Positions 21,835 to 32,080 of a stretch of DNA of 64,000 bases are shown in pieces. The stretch lies in assembly GCF_003711515.1 (NCBI RefSeq), contig NW_021167094.1, positions 248,001 through 312,000 on the forward strand. The letters are read 5' to 3'. The notes beneath the pieces are model-generated. The model worked only from the letters and a program-made list of their open reading frames with translations. It did no database searches and was not told the DNA's origin. A program made the position numbers and the translations under genes. Positions within the stretch are counted from its first letter, which is position 1. Every line of letters starts with the position of its first letter. The stretch comes from Sodiomyces alkalinus F11 (taxonomy: Eukaryota > Ascomycota > Sordariomycetes > Glomerellales > Plectosphaerellaceae).

Positions 21835-23487
21835 ATGTCCTTCATCGAGCCACGCCTAATCCACCTACTGAACGATTCTACCACTCCACATCTTTCCCAT
21901 ACAGAATTACCTTCCTTAACCGAGGGGTCCTCCGAGCCCGCCGATCGACCTTTCCCCGTCGAGCCTACGGCGAACCACTTCGAAGATCAAGCCCGAATAT
22001 CGATATGTTCTGTGCCCGGAAGTCATACAGCTCATGGAGTTGGAGTCCCTCTCCTACGCCCAGGAAGCGGGGTGGAAGATGGCTTTCTCACCAAAGACAC
22101 TCGCAGGGGAGATAAATCGGCTTCAGATCGGAGCCGTATTCCTTTGGAGCTTCTTCTACGCGAGCCCAGTACACAACCCTGGGCCTCCGACCAAGTGCCG
22201 CCGCATTTTGTTCCTGATAGTCAAGATGATACGGCCTCGAAGAAGCGGCATCGAACCGCCGCGACGAAGGAAGACTTACTGCATCTGCCGCAGCCCGTCA
22301 AGAAGCAGAAAGCCTCGTCACAGAGTCTCCTGCCGCCCATGCCGCCCATAATCAACGGATTGCACGAGCCGCCCCCGAACGCAGCTCTATTTCCGCCCAT
22401 TGCGCCGAACGCGTTTGATGGTTCCAAGGGGGGCCATCGGTCCACTGCTATGAACTACTCGGGTCGCCATGAAGAGACACTAGCCAGGATGTTGCCTACG
22501 AACGCACCTACCGCGAAGCCTGCCGAGACGCCAACAAAAGCCGAACAAGAAAAGGGTCCCGTCAAGTCTCGGAAGAAGGCCATGAAGCCAAGAAGAAAAT
22601 GGTCAGAGGCAGAAACGAAGCACTTGTTGCTCGGTGTCGACCGCCATGGCGTGGGCAAGTGGACTGATATTCTGGCAGACCCAGACTTCCAATTCAACAA
22701 CCGCACCGCTGGTGATCTTAAGGATCGGTTCAGGACATGCTGTCCCAACGAGCTACGCAAAGGCCCCCGAGACGAAGAGCCCACTTCCCCGGCCGACGCT
22801 ATGCCAACTGCTGTGCCAACTTCCACGGGGGAGTCCAAAAACAGGCCGAAAACCGGTCTCCTGTCGGAGAACATTCTTATCGACACAGATGCCCCTTACA
22901 ACTCGGCCCCGGTTCAGTCAAGATCCGACGATGCTGAAGCGGAGCCCAAGTCGAGGAGGACCAGAGCTCACAGGAAAAATATGGAAGACTTGGCGGAGCT
23001 GGGCATCCATGGCCCTTTCAAAAAGTCGCACCGCCGTGAGAGACGGCCCTTCTCCGAGGAAGACGACAGGCTAATCCTCGAAGGGCTGTACAAATACGGC
23101 CCGGCCTGGACCAAAATCCAACGCGACCCCAATTACAGACTCGCGGGACGTCAACCGACGGATCTCCGCGACAGAGTGAGGAACAAGTATCGGGACGTGT
23201 ATTTGCAGGTCGAAAAAGGCCTTCTCCACGCCAAGGACGGTATGACACTGGAACCATCGATCCGCATGGCGATCAGCAACGCCCTGCAGCCCACGAAGCT
23301 ACCGGCCTTGGACCACCCTCCATCTCAACCGTGCTCGAGAGACGACTCGTCCCGTTGGCCACTGTCTGTCTTGGATAACGGCGAGAACCCGGGCACCTCA
23401 CAGTACTTTGACTCATCCGAGCCTGCGCCTTCGGCATTACTGGGGAACGCGGGCGAAATGGACATTGCACGTCTTCTTCTAGATTGA
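21835..23487 (+). CDS. double-Myb telobox protein, Tay1/Teb1-like
   Basis: A single exon of 550 residues from ATG 21835 (context CACGATGTCC). The first 250 residues are Pro/Ser-rich with basic patches (KKRHR, KSRKKAMKPRRK). Two Myb/SANT domains follow: one at about 253-305 (RRKWSEAETKHLLLGVDRHG, then GDLKDRFRTC) and one at about 403-457 (RRPFSEEDDRLILEGLYKYG, then TDLRDRVRNKY). Both third helices carry the telobox signature LKDRFR/LRDRVRN. Two C-terminal telobox Mybs in one chain is the arrangement of Yarrowia Tay1 and fission yeast Teb1 (Mug152), which bind TTAGGG-like repeats at telomeres and in some gene promoters. The fold assignment is seen in the sequence; target specificity is inference. 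The gene is head-to-head with the single-Myb TRF/Taz1-like gene, and a telobox-like motif lies 37 bp upstream of its start. Confidence 0.88.
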   Translation: MSFIEPRLIHLLNDSTTPHLSHTELPSLTEGSSEPADRPFPVEPTANHFEDQARISICSVPGSHTAHGVGVPLLRPGSGVEDGFLTKDTRRGDKSASDRSRIPLELLLREPSTQPWASDQVPPHFVPDSQDDTASKKRHRTAATKEDLLHLPQPVKKQKASSQSLLPPMPPIINGLHEPPPNAALFPPIAPNAFDGSKGGHRSTAMNYSGRHEETLARMLPTNAPTAKPAETPTKAEQEKGPVKSRKKAMKPRRKWSEAETKHLLLGVDRHGVGKWTDILADPDFQFNNRTAGDLKDRFRTCCPNELRKGPRDEEPTSPADAMPTAVPTSTGESKNRPKTGLLSENILIDTDAPYNSAPVQSRSDDAEAEPKSRRTRAHRKNMEDLAELGIHGPFKKSHRRERRPFSEEDDRLILEGLYKYGPAWTKIQRDPNYRLAGRQPTDLRDRVRNKYRDVYLQVEKGLLHAKDGMTLEPSIRMAISNALQPTKLPALDHPPSQPCSRDDSSRWPLSVLDNGENPGTSQYFDSSEPAPSALLGNAGEMDIARLLLD

Positions 23488-24588
23488 GCCAGGGAGCTTC
23501 CCACATGAACCCTACTGGTTCCACCCCTCTTTCAGTTTCGAAATATCGAAATATGTTCCAGCAGGGGCAGCATGCATAATATGCCCGCTCTTCTCGTGTC
23601 GGACTGGAAGTGGAAGACTCGCCGAGAAGAAGGGGAAAAAGCCAACACAACACAACAGGCTGAGATTCAACGTTGCTCCTACTATAACTTCGGCAAACAA
23701 ACCGAAGCAAGCTAGAGCTTTATCCCCTTTCGGACGCGGCACTCTTTCCATTGTAATTTTCCACCACCCTGACGCATCCACCTGGGGGGTAGTCGTTGTT
23801 CCCTTTCCCGTCATCAAGTCGGAACTGCAAGACCAAAGGATGGATGGGGGTGTTCTTTATTTCTTTTTTTATCATTATATTATCAACTGTTTGGCAGGAG
23901 TACATCAAGGACACGGGCTTCCTTGAGGGTTTGGCTTTTCTTTTTTCCTTTTTTTCCCGGACCGGAGCAAGAGTCCTCATAACCACATCTGGCGCTTGGG
24001 GTTTAGGTACGGAAGACAGGATACACGCCAGTACCTCACGGTCAAAACAGGCGAATCGAACAAAAAGAACAGGATGGGCTGTCGGCTTATAAAGGATCGG
24101 ATTAATTCCAAATATGCAGGCGAGGGTTGGAAGGAGATGTGCCTGAAGCCACCTGGGGCTTAATAGAGGTAGAGCAGAAGCCCTGTCGGCTTGTTTTGAA
24201 CAAGAGTCGAGATTATTATAAGAACCTGGGACGTTTAGTTCATAGGTGAAGCTCGACGCAGGTCGGCGGCATTCATCTGACAGCTGTTGTCTCGACATGC
24301 TGGGTCGGTGTGCTGTTGCTGACCGAAATGCGAAGAGGTAAGGTGAGCGAATTGGGAAGGCGCACGGACCATTCTTGACATCCAATCAAATCCCTTCTCT
24401 CGCTTGCCATTTGTGTCTAGGGCAATGACCTAGCGTCACCACAGAAATTCTTTCGGAGCCCTGGGACCACTTTTCCTTGTTACCCTTCGTCTTGACGACC
24501 TTTTTGCGAGCCTCTCACTGTCCGACCGTCAACCCTCCGACACCACCACCAAGATACCCATCCGCCAGTCTCGGGACAGACAGTCAAT
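23488..24588. other. intergenic region upstream of the eS4 gene
   Basis: A 1.1-kb interval between the Tay1/Teb1-like stop and the eS4 start, probably holding the 3' UTR of the former and the promoter of the latter. T-rich runs occur near 23860-23960. No supported gene. Confidence 0.6.
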
Positions 24589-25846
24589 ATGGGCAAGGGA
24601 CTGTAAGTTACTATGCAACCCCAGTATTCTGCTTTTGCATGCACCTCCGTTGCGGGCACAATGGCCTTTTCTTTCCCACCGCGCGCCAGGTTTCTGCAAC
24701 AATTTGCGAAGCAGCTCTGCCACGCAGAACGGGCGGGAGAAAACCGATGTGAAGCAAGATCCTAATTTCTTTACAGCAAGAAGCACCAGAAGCGCCTTAG
24801 CGCGCCGTCGCACTGGCTTCTCGACAAACTGTCGGGCACCTACGCTCCCCGCCCGTCTCCTGGTCCTCACAAGCTCCGCGACTGCTTGCCCCTGATCATC
24901 TTCCTCCGTAACCGCCTGAAGTATGCGCTCAACTACCGCGAGACTAAGGCCATTCTCGCCCAGCGCCTCATCAAGGTCGACGGCAAGGTCCGCACCGACA
25001 CCACCTACCCCACCGGCTTCATGGACGTCATCACCATTGAGAAGACCGGCGAGCACTTCCGCCTCATCTACGACACCAAGGGCCGCTTCACCGTCCACCG
25101 CATCCAGGCCGAGGAGGCCGAATACAAGCTCGGCAAGGTCAAGCGCGTCCAGCTTGGCCGCGGGGGAGTCCCATTCTTGGTCACGCACGATGCAAGGACG
25201 TGAGTTTCATCATGCTTCTGTCAGACATCATTCAGCCGTTGGATCAAGCTTTGGTCGACTCGAGGGGGCAAGGATAAGGCGCGAAGAATTTCGCTTTGCC
25301 AACCACAGTCCATCAAAAAAACAAAAGCCGAAATCTTTTTTTTTTTCGCGGGCGTGGTTGTGTCGCGGTGATTTTCTACTCGGTCTTGCTGCTCTCTCTT
25401 TATACCCCACGATTCAGATTAGAGCTTCATTTAGCGGCTGTATGTGTTTCCCCCTTCCCCTTCTGTTTGCTGACAAGGGACCGTTTGTACACAGCATCCG
25501 CTACCCCGACCCTCTGATCAGGGTCAACGACACTGTCAAGATTGAGCTCGCCACCGGCAAGATCACCGACTTCATCAAGTTCGACACTGGCGCCATCGTC
25601 ATGGTCACTGGTGGTCGTAACATGGGCCGTGTTGGTGTTATCACCAACCGTGAGCGCCACGATGGTGGCTTCAACATTGTCCACATCAAGGATGCCATTG
25701 ACAACACCTTCGCTACTCGTGAGAGCAACGTCTTCGTCATTGGCTCGGAGAAGCCCTGGATCTCCCTGCCCAAGGGCAAGGGTGTCAAGCTCACCATTGC
25801 TGAGGAGCGTGACCGCCGCCGTGCTCACGGTATTGCTGGCCAGTAA
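24589..25846 (+). CDS. rps4: 40S ribosomal protein eS4 (S4)
   Basis: Three exons, 24589-24602, 24777-25199 and 25495-25846, encode 262 residues, the usual eS4 length. Exon 1 is only 14 nt (MGKGL, split codon), a common pattern in fungal ribosomal protein genes. The protein reads [18 protein letters not shown], contains the S4 RNA-binding segment, then the central domain ([16 protein letters not shown]) and the C-terminal KOW-like segment ([13 protein letters not shown]), ending HGIAGQ. It is a structural component of the small ribosomal subunit. Introns are 174 and 295 nt, longer than most here, with a GCTGAC branch in the second. I looked for box C/D motifs in both introns and saw no convincing snoRNA. 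The exons are rich in C-ending codons, as expected of a highly expressed gene. Confidence 0.98.
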
Positions 25847-28617
25847 GCGTCTTTTTATGTCCAGGACGAGGTCGGTAAATGGATAATGGGATTGGGAACA
25901 CATGGGTGAATCCAAAAAAAGAGGGTTGATTGCAAAGCATGAATCATCGGAGTCTAGGTCTGATATTTTACGTTTCCGGCTGTGATGACTCTCCCGGAAC
26001 AGGTAGCTAGCTGTTCTTTTTACGGCAAATACCATGCCATTGAAGATCACCCTGAGATTCCTTTTCCATTCACAAACTCGTATGCTCTTTCGTTTCCGAG
26101 TGAGGTGCGAGGACATGGAACAGCAGCCCATGCCATGCAAAGAGCTTCCAGGCCCTGCTACGGGTTGTTGGCTCCGCCAAAACCGGTTCTCGGAGGATGC
26201 CACCAAAATGGGCCGCAGCACTGTGTTTCCAAGGCTACGAAACATGGCGCAATGATGCAGAACGACGCTCATAAATTTGGGGCATTGGTCAATCAGGCTC
26301 TCAGCCAGGGCCGTGGCAAGATGCAAAGCTCCTACGCCTGGTCCATTGGTCCATGGAACTTGTACCAATTCCATAGCTGTGGCTATAGATGGGTGCTGGG
26401 AGGACGGGAGAACAGGCCCAGCCCCGCGTCAGCTTTTACGTACTTGAAATGCGCCTTCGAAAAAGCAAAGACTTCTAATATATTCCTAGGCTGCTGGATG
26501 TCTCTCAGTCAAGCATTGGCTCTGGTAGCAGGGGCCCGGAAGAAGGCAGAGCGCGTGCCGCTATTATTTGAGGCCCGCACTCCTCGTCCATGCAGCCTCC
26601 ATGTTCGGGGGTTGACGAGGGTAATTTTATTTTCAAATTGGTCAGATGGACGAATGAACGATGTAGAAGGTAGTTCCCGGCTTATTCTTGGTCGCCTCCT
26701 CCTTGGCTCTCTCTCGGGCTTTTTGTATGTAGGTAGTCAATGCAACCCCTGCAAGCAAGTGTCATGCCGTTTCTTTCACAGACCCCCAACTTCGGGTCTC
26801 TCTCTCCCCCCCCCCCATGCGCCTCAAGGCACACCGCCAGCCTGCAACTACTGCCTACCATAGTAGCTTGTGTCTTCTATTTTCACCGCCGAGTCCATCG
26901 TGCAATCATTTCCTGGCCAGTGAAGTGCATACGACGACCTGGTGCAGGGTCATATTTCTACCCGGCATATGGGGTACACATACTTCATAGACCGGGCGGG
27001 CTTCTAGTCGCGTGTCACCGCCAGGTTCCTGACCTCCGACCCCGTCAAGGAAACCAGGGAGCGGGGATGCGGGGATGCGGAGGTGAAGGGAGGCAGCTGG
27101 TTGCTCCAACGAAGTTCGGGGCCCGGGCTGTAAATGTTCCTATACTCCCGTAATTTGTTACCCCATTTAAGGTAGGTTCCTTTGATGTGTTCCTTGCAGT
27201 AATTAACGCGGAGCTTCGGGACCTCGAGTTGTATCCGAGGTGTGGAGATCAACTCCTTATTCCCCGACCAGCCTCTCTTTGTCCCGGGCCAGCAAAGCCC
27301 CGAACCCACGGAAATGTTAAGTTTACGCTAGAATAGCTCCCATATGTGACCCCCACGTATCCTTCACCGGCGGTACGGAGTAAGAATTACCTAAGGTAGT
27401 GTACCGTATCTGTACTGAAAGCTCACCTTTAATCTCAGCTTACGGGTTCTTTTAACACTACCTGCTTGGTATGTAAGTGGAAATAGGAGTATGTCATGAT
27501 CGAAGAATTGGGAATGTACTTCGTACGAAAACACCTACCTAACGAAGTCCTGATCCTGCAGGTGGGTTGGATGATCGCTGTCTTGGTCCCACCACCCCGC
27601 AATATATGCGCTGCGTGCATGCATCTGTTTCCAGAAGGGGAAACTGGCATCAATAAGCCCCCGATATTGGTGTGGTTGGATTCCAAGCCAAGGGCTACTT
27701 AGCATACGTAGTTGGTAATAGATTTGGAATTGTTATGGGAGAGCATCCGCATACACTGTACTGAGTACATGTCTCGGGGGGTCACGCGGGCTTTTTTTTC
27801 TTCCTTTCCTTTTTTTTTTTCTTTCTCTCCGGGTAGCCTCGTCCCACGTTTTAGAGGTACCGGTTGTAGGCCGGGAGTCCCAAACGGGGAACGAGCTCTC
27901 CTGTTAGACTCCCTCTGGCTCGTCTCGCCGCCCAAGGGATAAAACTGGTCTGGTTTCGACACGCGATAATAAACAAACAGCAGCCGACCGTCGGTTACCG
28001 AGCCGCACTCGGATCGGACCTTCGCCGAAGAATGGTTCGTCATCGTCGGCTTTTTATGCATGTTCACCCCCACTCTTTCCTCCACCAAGTAATCACCCCC
28101 ACAAATCTTCGAGGACCAAAACCGACACTCGTCAATCCGTCGTCCAGGACCCATGACCATTGAACCCCCCATATCTTGGGCCTGTGACCTCAAAATAGCA
28201 GCAGCAGAAGTCCTACCTTCGAGGCCGCCAGGTGGAGAAAGCCGCGAGGATTGGGGAGGCAGCGAGTGGTGGTTCGTCGGCTTTGATGTCGGGTTTCTCA
28301 CCGTTTAAAACCACCACTTCGCCGTTGCCGGCCCTTAGCCTATCTTTCCCTCCGGTAGGTAGCTCCCCAAGACGAAGAAAGGGACTAAGTTTGGTGAAAC
28401 GGCATCCCTAGGAGTTTATTTGACCGACACTCACCGCCCACCGCCCATCGCCCTCTGTCGCCACTCCTGGAGACGAAACGTCCTCTCACTCCTCCCTAAA
28501 ATATCTTACTGTACGAAAGTTGTCAAAACCGGTACTCCGTACTCCCGACTTTGCTGCGATCATCAAAGACAAAAAGAAATGTGCAATGAGCCGGTCGTCA
28601 GTTGTCTTCCATCTTGA
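25847..28617. other. gene-free interval, 2.8 kb
   Basis: Between eS4 and D-lactate dehydrogenase. It contains ACGGAGTA copies at 27375 and (minus) 28533, ACGAAGTA on the minus strand at 27517, and TACCTAAGGTA at 27388-27398. A 292-codon open frame (ATG 25985 to 26863) lacks family resemblance and splice or composition support, so it is not called. A T-rich run lies at 27792-27822. Confidence 0.55.
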
Positions 28618-30867
28618 ATGATAGGCATCGAAATGTACCGCGCAACATCCTGCAGGTCGGCCACCAGTGTCGCGAGACCCCTGCTCTGGGGTCGTGCCAG
28701 GCATTGTGTTCGGCATGGTACCAGCACTCGCCCGTGGGTGAACGACGTTCCTCTTGCGGGCGCCGCCCGCACCTCCCCGCGTTTCTTCATTAGCAGCTCG
28801 CCGGCTCGAAGCGCCGAACCGTTGCACAGTGGTGGCGCCAGCAGCAGAAGTAGCGGCGGTCATTCTCATTCTGGGTCTGGCTCTGGGTCTGGCTCTGGGT
28901 CTGGCTCTCGGCTCTGGACCACAAGATCGGTCTTCGCCGTGGCCGCTACCACGGCTACGTTGGGATGGGCTCTTGCGGACTTGAACCGGGGGGGAGGTAC
29001 TAGCGGGATCTCCTTCTTGCCGAGTCGTTTTACCCAGTCCGGGGGCAGAATGGGCCATCCACGGTATGCAACCGTGTCTGAAATGGAACTGGTATGTCCG
29101 ATATCTCAAACGAACCTTTTATCTTGTTTCCTTCGTGTCGGAGGGAAATCTCAAAGCATAGAGACCTCGGTCGGGACTAAAGCCACCTTTTTCTTCTTCT
29201 TGTACAGGCCCTTAAAGAGATGCGCGGCGCCCTGGGCGATGACGATCTCATATCTACAGACCCGGAGGATTTGCTCGCGCATGGATACTCGGAATGGTCG
29301 TCGACGAACCCGGATGGGCTCCCGGTGGCTGTTGCGTATCCCCGGTCGACGGAGGATGTGTCGACAATCGCGCGTATCTGTTACAAGTACAGCATCCCCA
29401 TCATCCCTTACTCTGGCGGTTCGAGTCTAGAGGGGCACTTCTCCGCCCCACACGGCGGTGTCAGCGTCGACTTTGCTTATATGGACAAGATCGTCCAGTT
29501 CAACAAGGACGATATGGATATCGTTGTCCAGCCCAGCATAGGTTGGCAGGACCTCAACGAGCAGCTTGCTAAGATGAACAGTGGACTCTTCTTGCCCATT
29601 GATCCTGGTTGGTCATTGCTTTACTTTTTGCCCTCACCATACCTTTACGGCGTAGGACTAAAGAACTAACCTGAACACATCTATGTTGTAGGCCCCAGTG
29701 CCAAAATTGGCGGTATGGTTGGTACGAATTGCTCGGGGACCAACGCAGTAAAGTACGGCACAATGAAGGACTGGGTCGTCAACCTGACGGTGGTCCTGGC
29801 AGATGGCACCGTCATCAAGACTCGACGGAGGCCCAGGAAGTCATCGGCAGGGTACAACCTGAATAGTCTGTTTGTCGGGTCCGAGGGCACGCTGGGTTTG
29901 GTGACTGAGGGTGAGTCATTTGCATTTGTATTGGTGTATCCAATCTTTTATACACATGCATTTGCTAATGTGTTTTTTTCATTTTTGTTTCTTTCTGCTC
30001 CTAGCTACCCTCAAACTGGCCGTTGTCCCCGAAGACTTCTCGGTAGCGGTCGTGACCTTCCCCACCATCCGGGACGCCGCGTCGGCAGCGGCGCGGGTGA
30101 TGCAGAAAGGCATCCCCGTGGCGGCGATGGAGATCATGGACGAGGTGCAGATGAAGGTGGTCAACATGGGGGGTGCGACGGCCCCGCGGGTCTGGAAGGA
30201 GATGCCGACGCTGTTCTTCAAGTTCTCGGGCACCAAGGGCGCGGTCCGCGAGCATATCAAGCTGGTCCAGGAAATCACGCGGTCCCATAAGGGAGGGAAC
30301 TTTGAGTTTGCTAAAGACGAGCGCGAACAGAAGCTGCTCTGGTCGGCGCGTAAGGAGTCCCTGTGGTCGATGCTTGCGCTGCGGAAGGAAGGGGAAGAGG
30401 TTTGTGAGTAGTCGACTCTTTTGCTTTTTTTCTTTTCTTTTCTTTTTTTCTTTCTTTTTCTCCAGAATGATTATTAACAGCTATTGCTTCTAGGGAGCAC
30501 AGATGTGGCGGTGCCATTCAGCCGTCTCGTGGAGCTCATTGAGGTGAGCAAGAAGGAGATGGACGACCTGGGCTTGCTCGCCAGCATTTTGGGCCACATC
30601 GGCGACGGAAACTTCCACGAGAGCATCATCTACAACCGCCAAGACCCGGCGGAACGGGAAAAGGTGGAACAGTGTGTCAAGAACATGGTCCGACGCGCGT
30701 TGGACATGGATGGTACTTGCACCGGCGAGCATGGCATCGGGTGGGGGAAGAAGGAGTCGCTGCTCCTGGAAGTTGGGCCGGATACCCTGGGGGTCATGAA
30801 AGCGATTAAGCGGGCGTTGGATCCCAAGTGGATTATGAATCCGGGGAAGATTATGGATCTGCCTTGA
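28618..30867 (+). CDS. dld1: D-lactate dehydrogenase (cytochrome), mitochondrial
   Basis: Five exons: 28618-29091, 29208-29607, 29692-29910, 30005-30403 and 30494-30867 (621 residues). ATG 28618 is the first in frame; ATG 28633 is an equally plausible start. The Arg-rich N-terminus ([16 protein letters not shown]) looks like a mitochondrial presequence, and after a Gly/Ser repeat a hydrophobic stretch ([17 protein letters not shown]) may anchor it in the inner membrane. The PCMH-type FAD-binding domain shows [21 protein letters not shown] and [18 protein letters not shown]. The C-terminal FAD-linked oxidase domain shows [19 protein letters not shown] and the ending MNPGKIMD. The enzyme oxidises D-lactate to pyruvate and passes electrons to cytochrome c. 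Intron 2 uses a weak donor, GTTGGT; the others are standard GTATGT/GTGAGT. Confidence 0.95.
28873..28908 (+). repeat. 12-bp coding minisatellite (Ser-Gly repeat)
   Basis: Three tandem copies of GGGTCTGGCTCT inside the D-lactate dehydrogenase presequence region, encoding alternating Gly and Ser. The unit is a multiple of three, so copy-number change alters linker length without a frameshift. Confidence 0.85.
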
Positions 30868-30984
30868 TGCCTTGAGGGAAAGTTCCTCGAGCGCCGTCCG
30901 AGGCTCGACTTGGACGGGTTTTCTGCTCCGTATAGGGCGGATGTTGATTAGTAATCACTTTACCCCTGACGGTGGCAAACGAGC

Positions 30985-31018
<34 letters not shown>

Positions 31019-31936
31019 AGCAGTGAAGGTTTGACGAAGGGTTCAGTCATGTTCGGTGCCATGATAACCCCAACCCTTTGTTGGGATGATACCGCTATGA
31101 GGCGAAAGCTGCAATGGCCCATGGGAACGGAAAGAAGCATTATGCCATCCACGGCAAAGAAAAGGGGCAAGCTCCATCTTTGACCACGGGGGTGGCCAAT
31201 ATGCAAAGCAGCAAGCAAACAGGCAAGAAAGCAAGCAAGCTTCTAGTATATAGCACATAGCACATAGCAATGGCATATACATTTGCGTGTTCTTTTAAGA
31301 AAACTCTGCTGTTGCATGTTGTCTAGGTAGATTGTCTAGGATCCTTTAGGGCATCTTACCCAAGGATGGCCCCCTGATCCCCAACTCTACTCATGGGTCG
31401 TCTCCTACACGATTAGAATATCTTGTCTTATTCGTGCTACTTTTCAACTGACCGTACTCGAAAGCTATAGTGCTATGCTTGTTAAGGTTATCAGTACTTC
31501 TTGTTTGTCACGACTCGTTTTCTGCTCTGCCTCTGTAGATGAAGCGTGATCTACTCCAGACTGAAAGGCTTGGATCCCCGTGATGCCCATTATTAGCAAC
31601 CCGAGCCGTCAGTATTGGCTTTGATATAGGTACTTTCTAGACCAGGTAGGGTCGCTCTTTCTATAACGCACCAGGCAGGTAGTAGTCACTTTGGCTGGAG
31701 TACATAATGTTTCACATCTACAGGTCGTTCTTGCCTCCAAGTTCCTGTATATACAGTACCCATTAGGGAGAGAGAGCAAGAGCCACCTAAGTGAAGTACC
31801 TGTACCTACCTTAGGTAGTTACCTTAGCCTCCAGCTTCAGGTCTTCGACGTAACTTCTTAGGCTCTTGTTTCTTCTGTTTTCTTGTTCTTTGTCCTTTCT
31901 CTTGCGTCTTGTTCGACCTTCCGCATCCCTATACCT
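30868..31936. other. intergenic region upstream of the RdRP gene
   Basis: A 1.1-kb interval holding a GTGAGG hexanucleotide repeat (30986-31020), imperfect AAGCAAGC-type repeats near 31207-31240, the motif TACCTTAGGTA at 31807-31817, and from about 31855 a pyrimidine-rich leader leading to the RdRP start. No supported gene. Confidence 0.6.
30986..31020 (+). repeat. (GTGAGG)n microsatellite
   Basis: Five full units plus a partial one. It resembles but is not the TTAGGG telomere repeat. It lies about 120 bp past the D-lactate dehydrogenase stop, probably in its 3' UTR or just beyond. Confidence 0.9.
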
Positions 31937-32080
31937 ATGCCTATCCCATCCCTAACTTCTCTTCCAGACTCTCTGCTCTTCTTCTTTTCTCCCAATGGTC
32001 CGTATATTGCTCAACCCGCCACGTCCAACCCTACTATCTCAATCTCATCTACTCGTCTCAAGTCTCCGCGGCCTACATAA
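31937..32080 (+). promoter_or_regulatory. upstream ORF overlapping the RdRP start (TAATG)
   Basis: ATG 31937 opens a 47-codon frame that closes with TAA at 32078-32080; the last A is the first base of the RdRP ATG, giving TAATG. If the transcript includes 31937, ribosomes would terminate exactly on the main start. A second upstream ATG (31995, another frame) overlaps the main ORF. The transcript start is unknown. Confidence 0.45.

Noticed and set aside
24603..25494. snoRNA hosted in eS4 introns
   Set aside because: No paired C and D boxes or H/ACA fold that I could identify in either intron.
25427..26374. 315-residue minus-strand frame overlapping eS4
   Set aside because: Antisense shadow of a highly codon-biased gene extending by chance into the 3' flank.
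30986..31020. Interstitial telomere array
   Set aside because: The unit is GTGAGG, not TTAGGG, and is an ordinary microsatellite.
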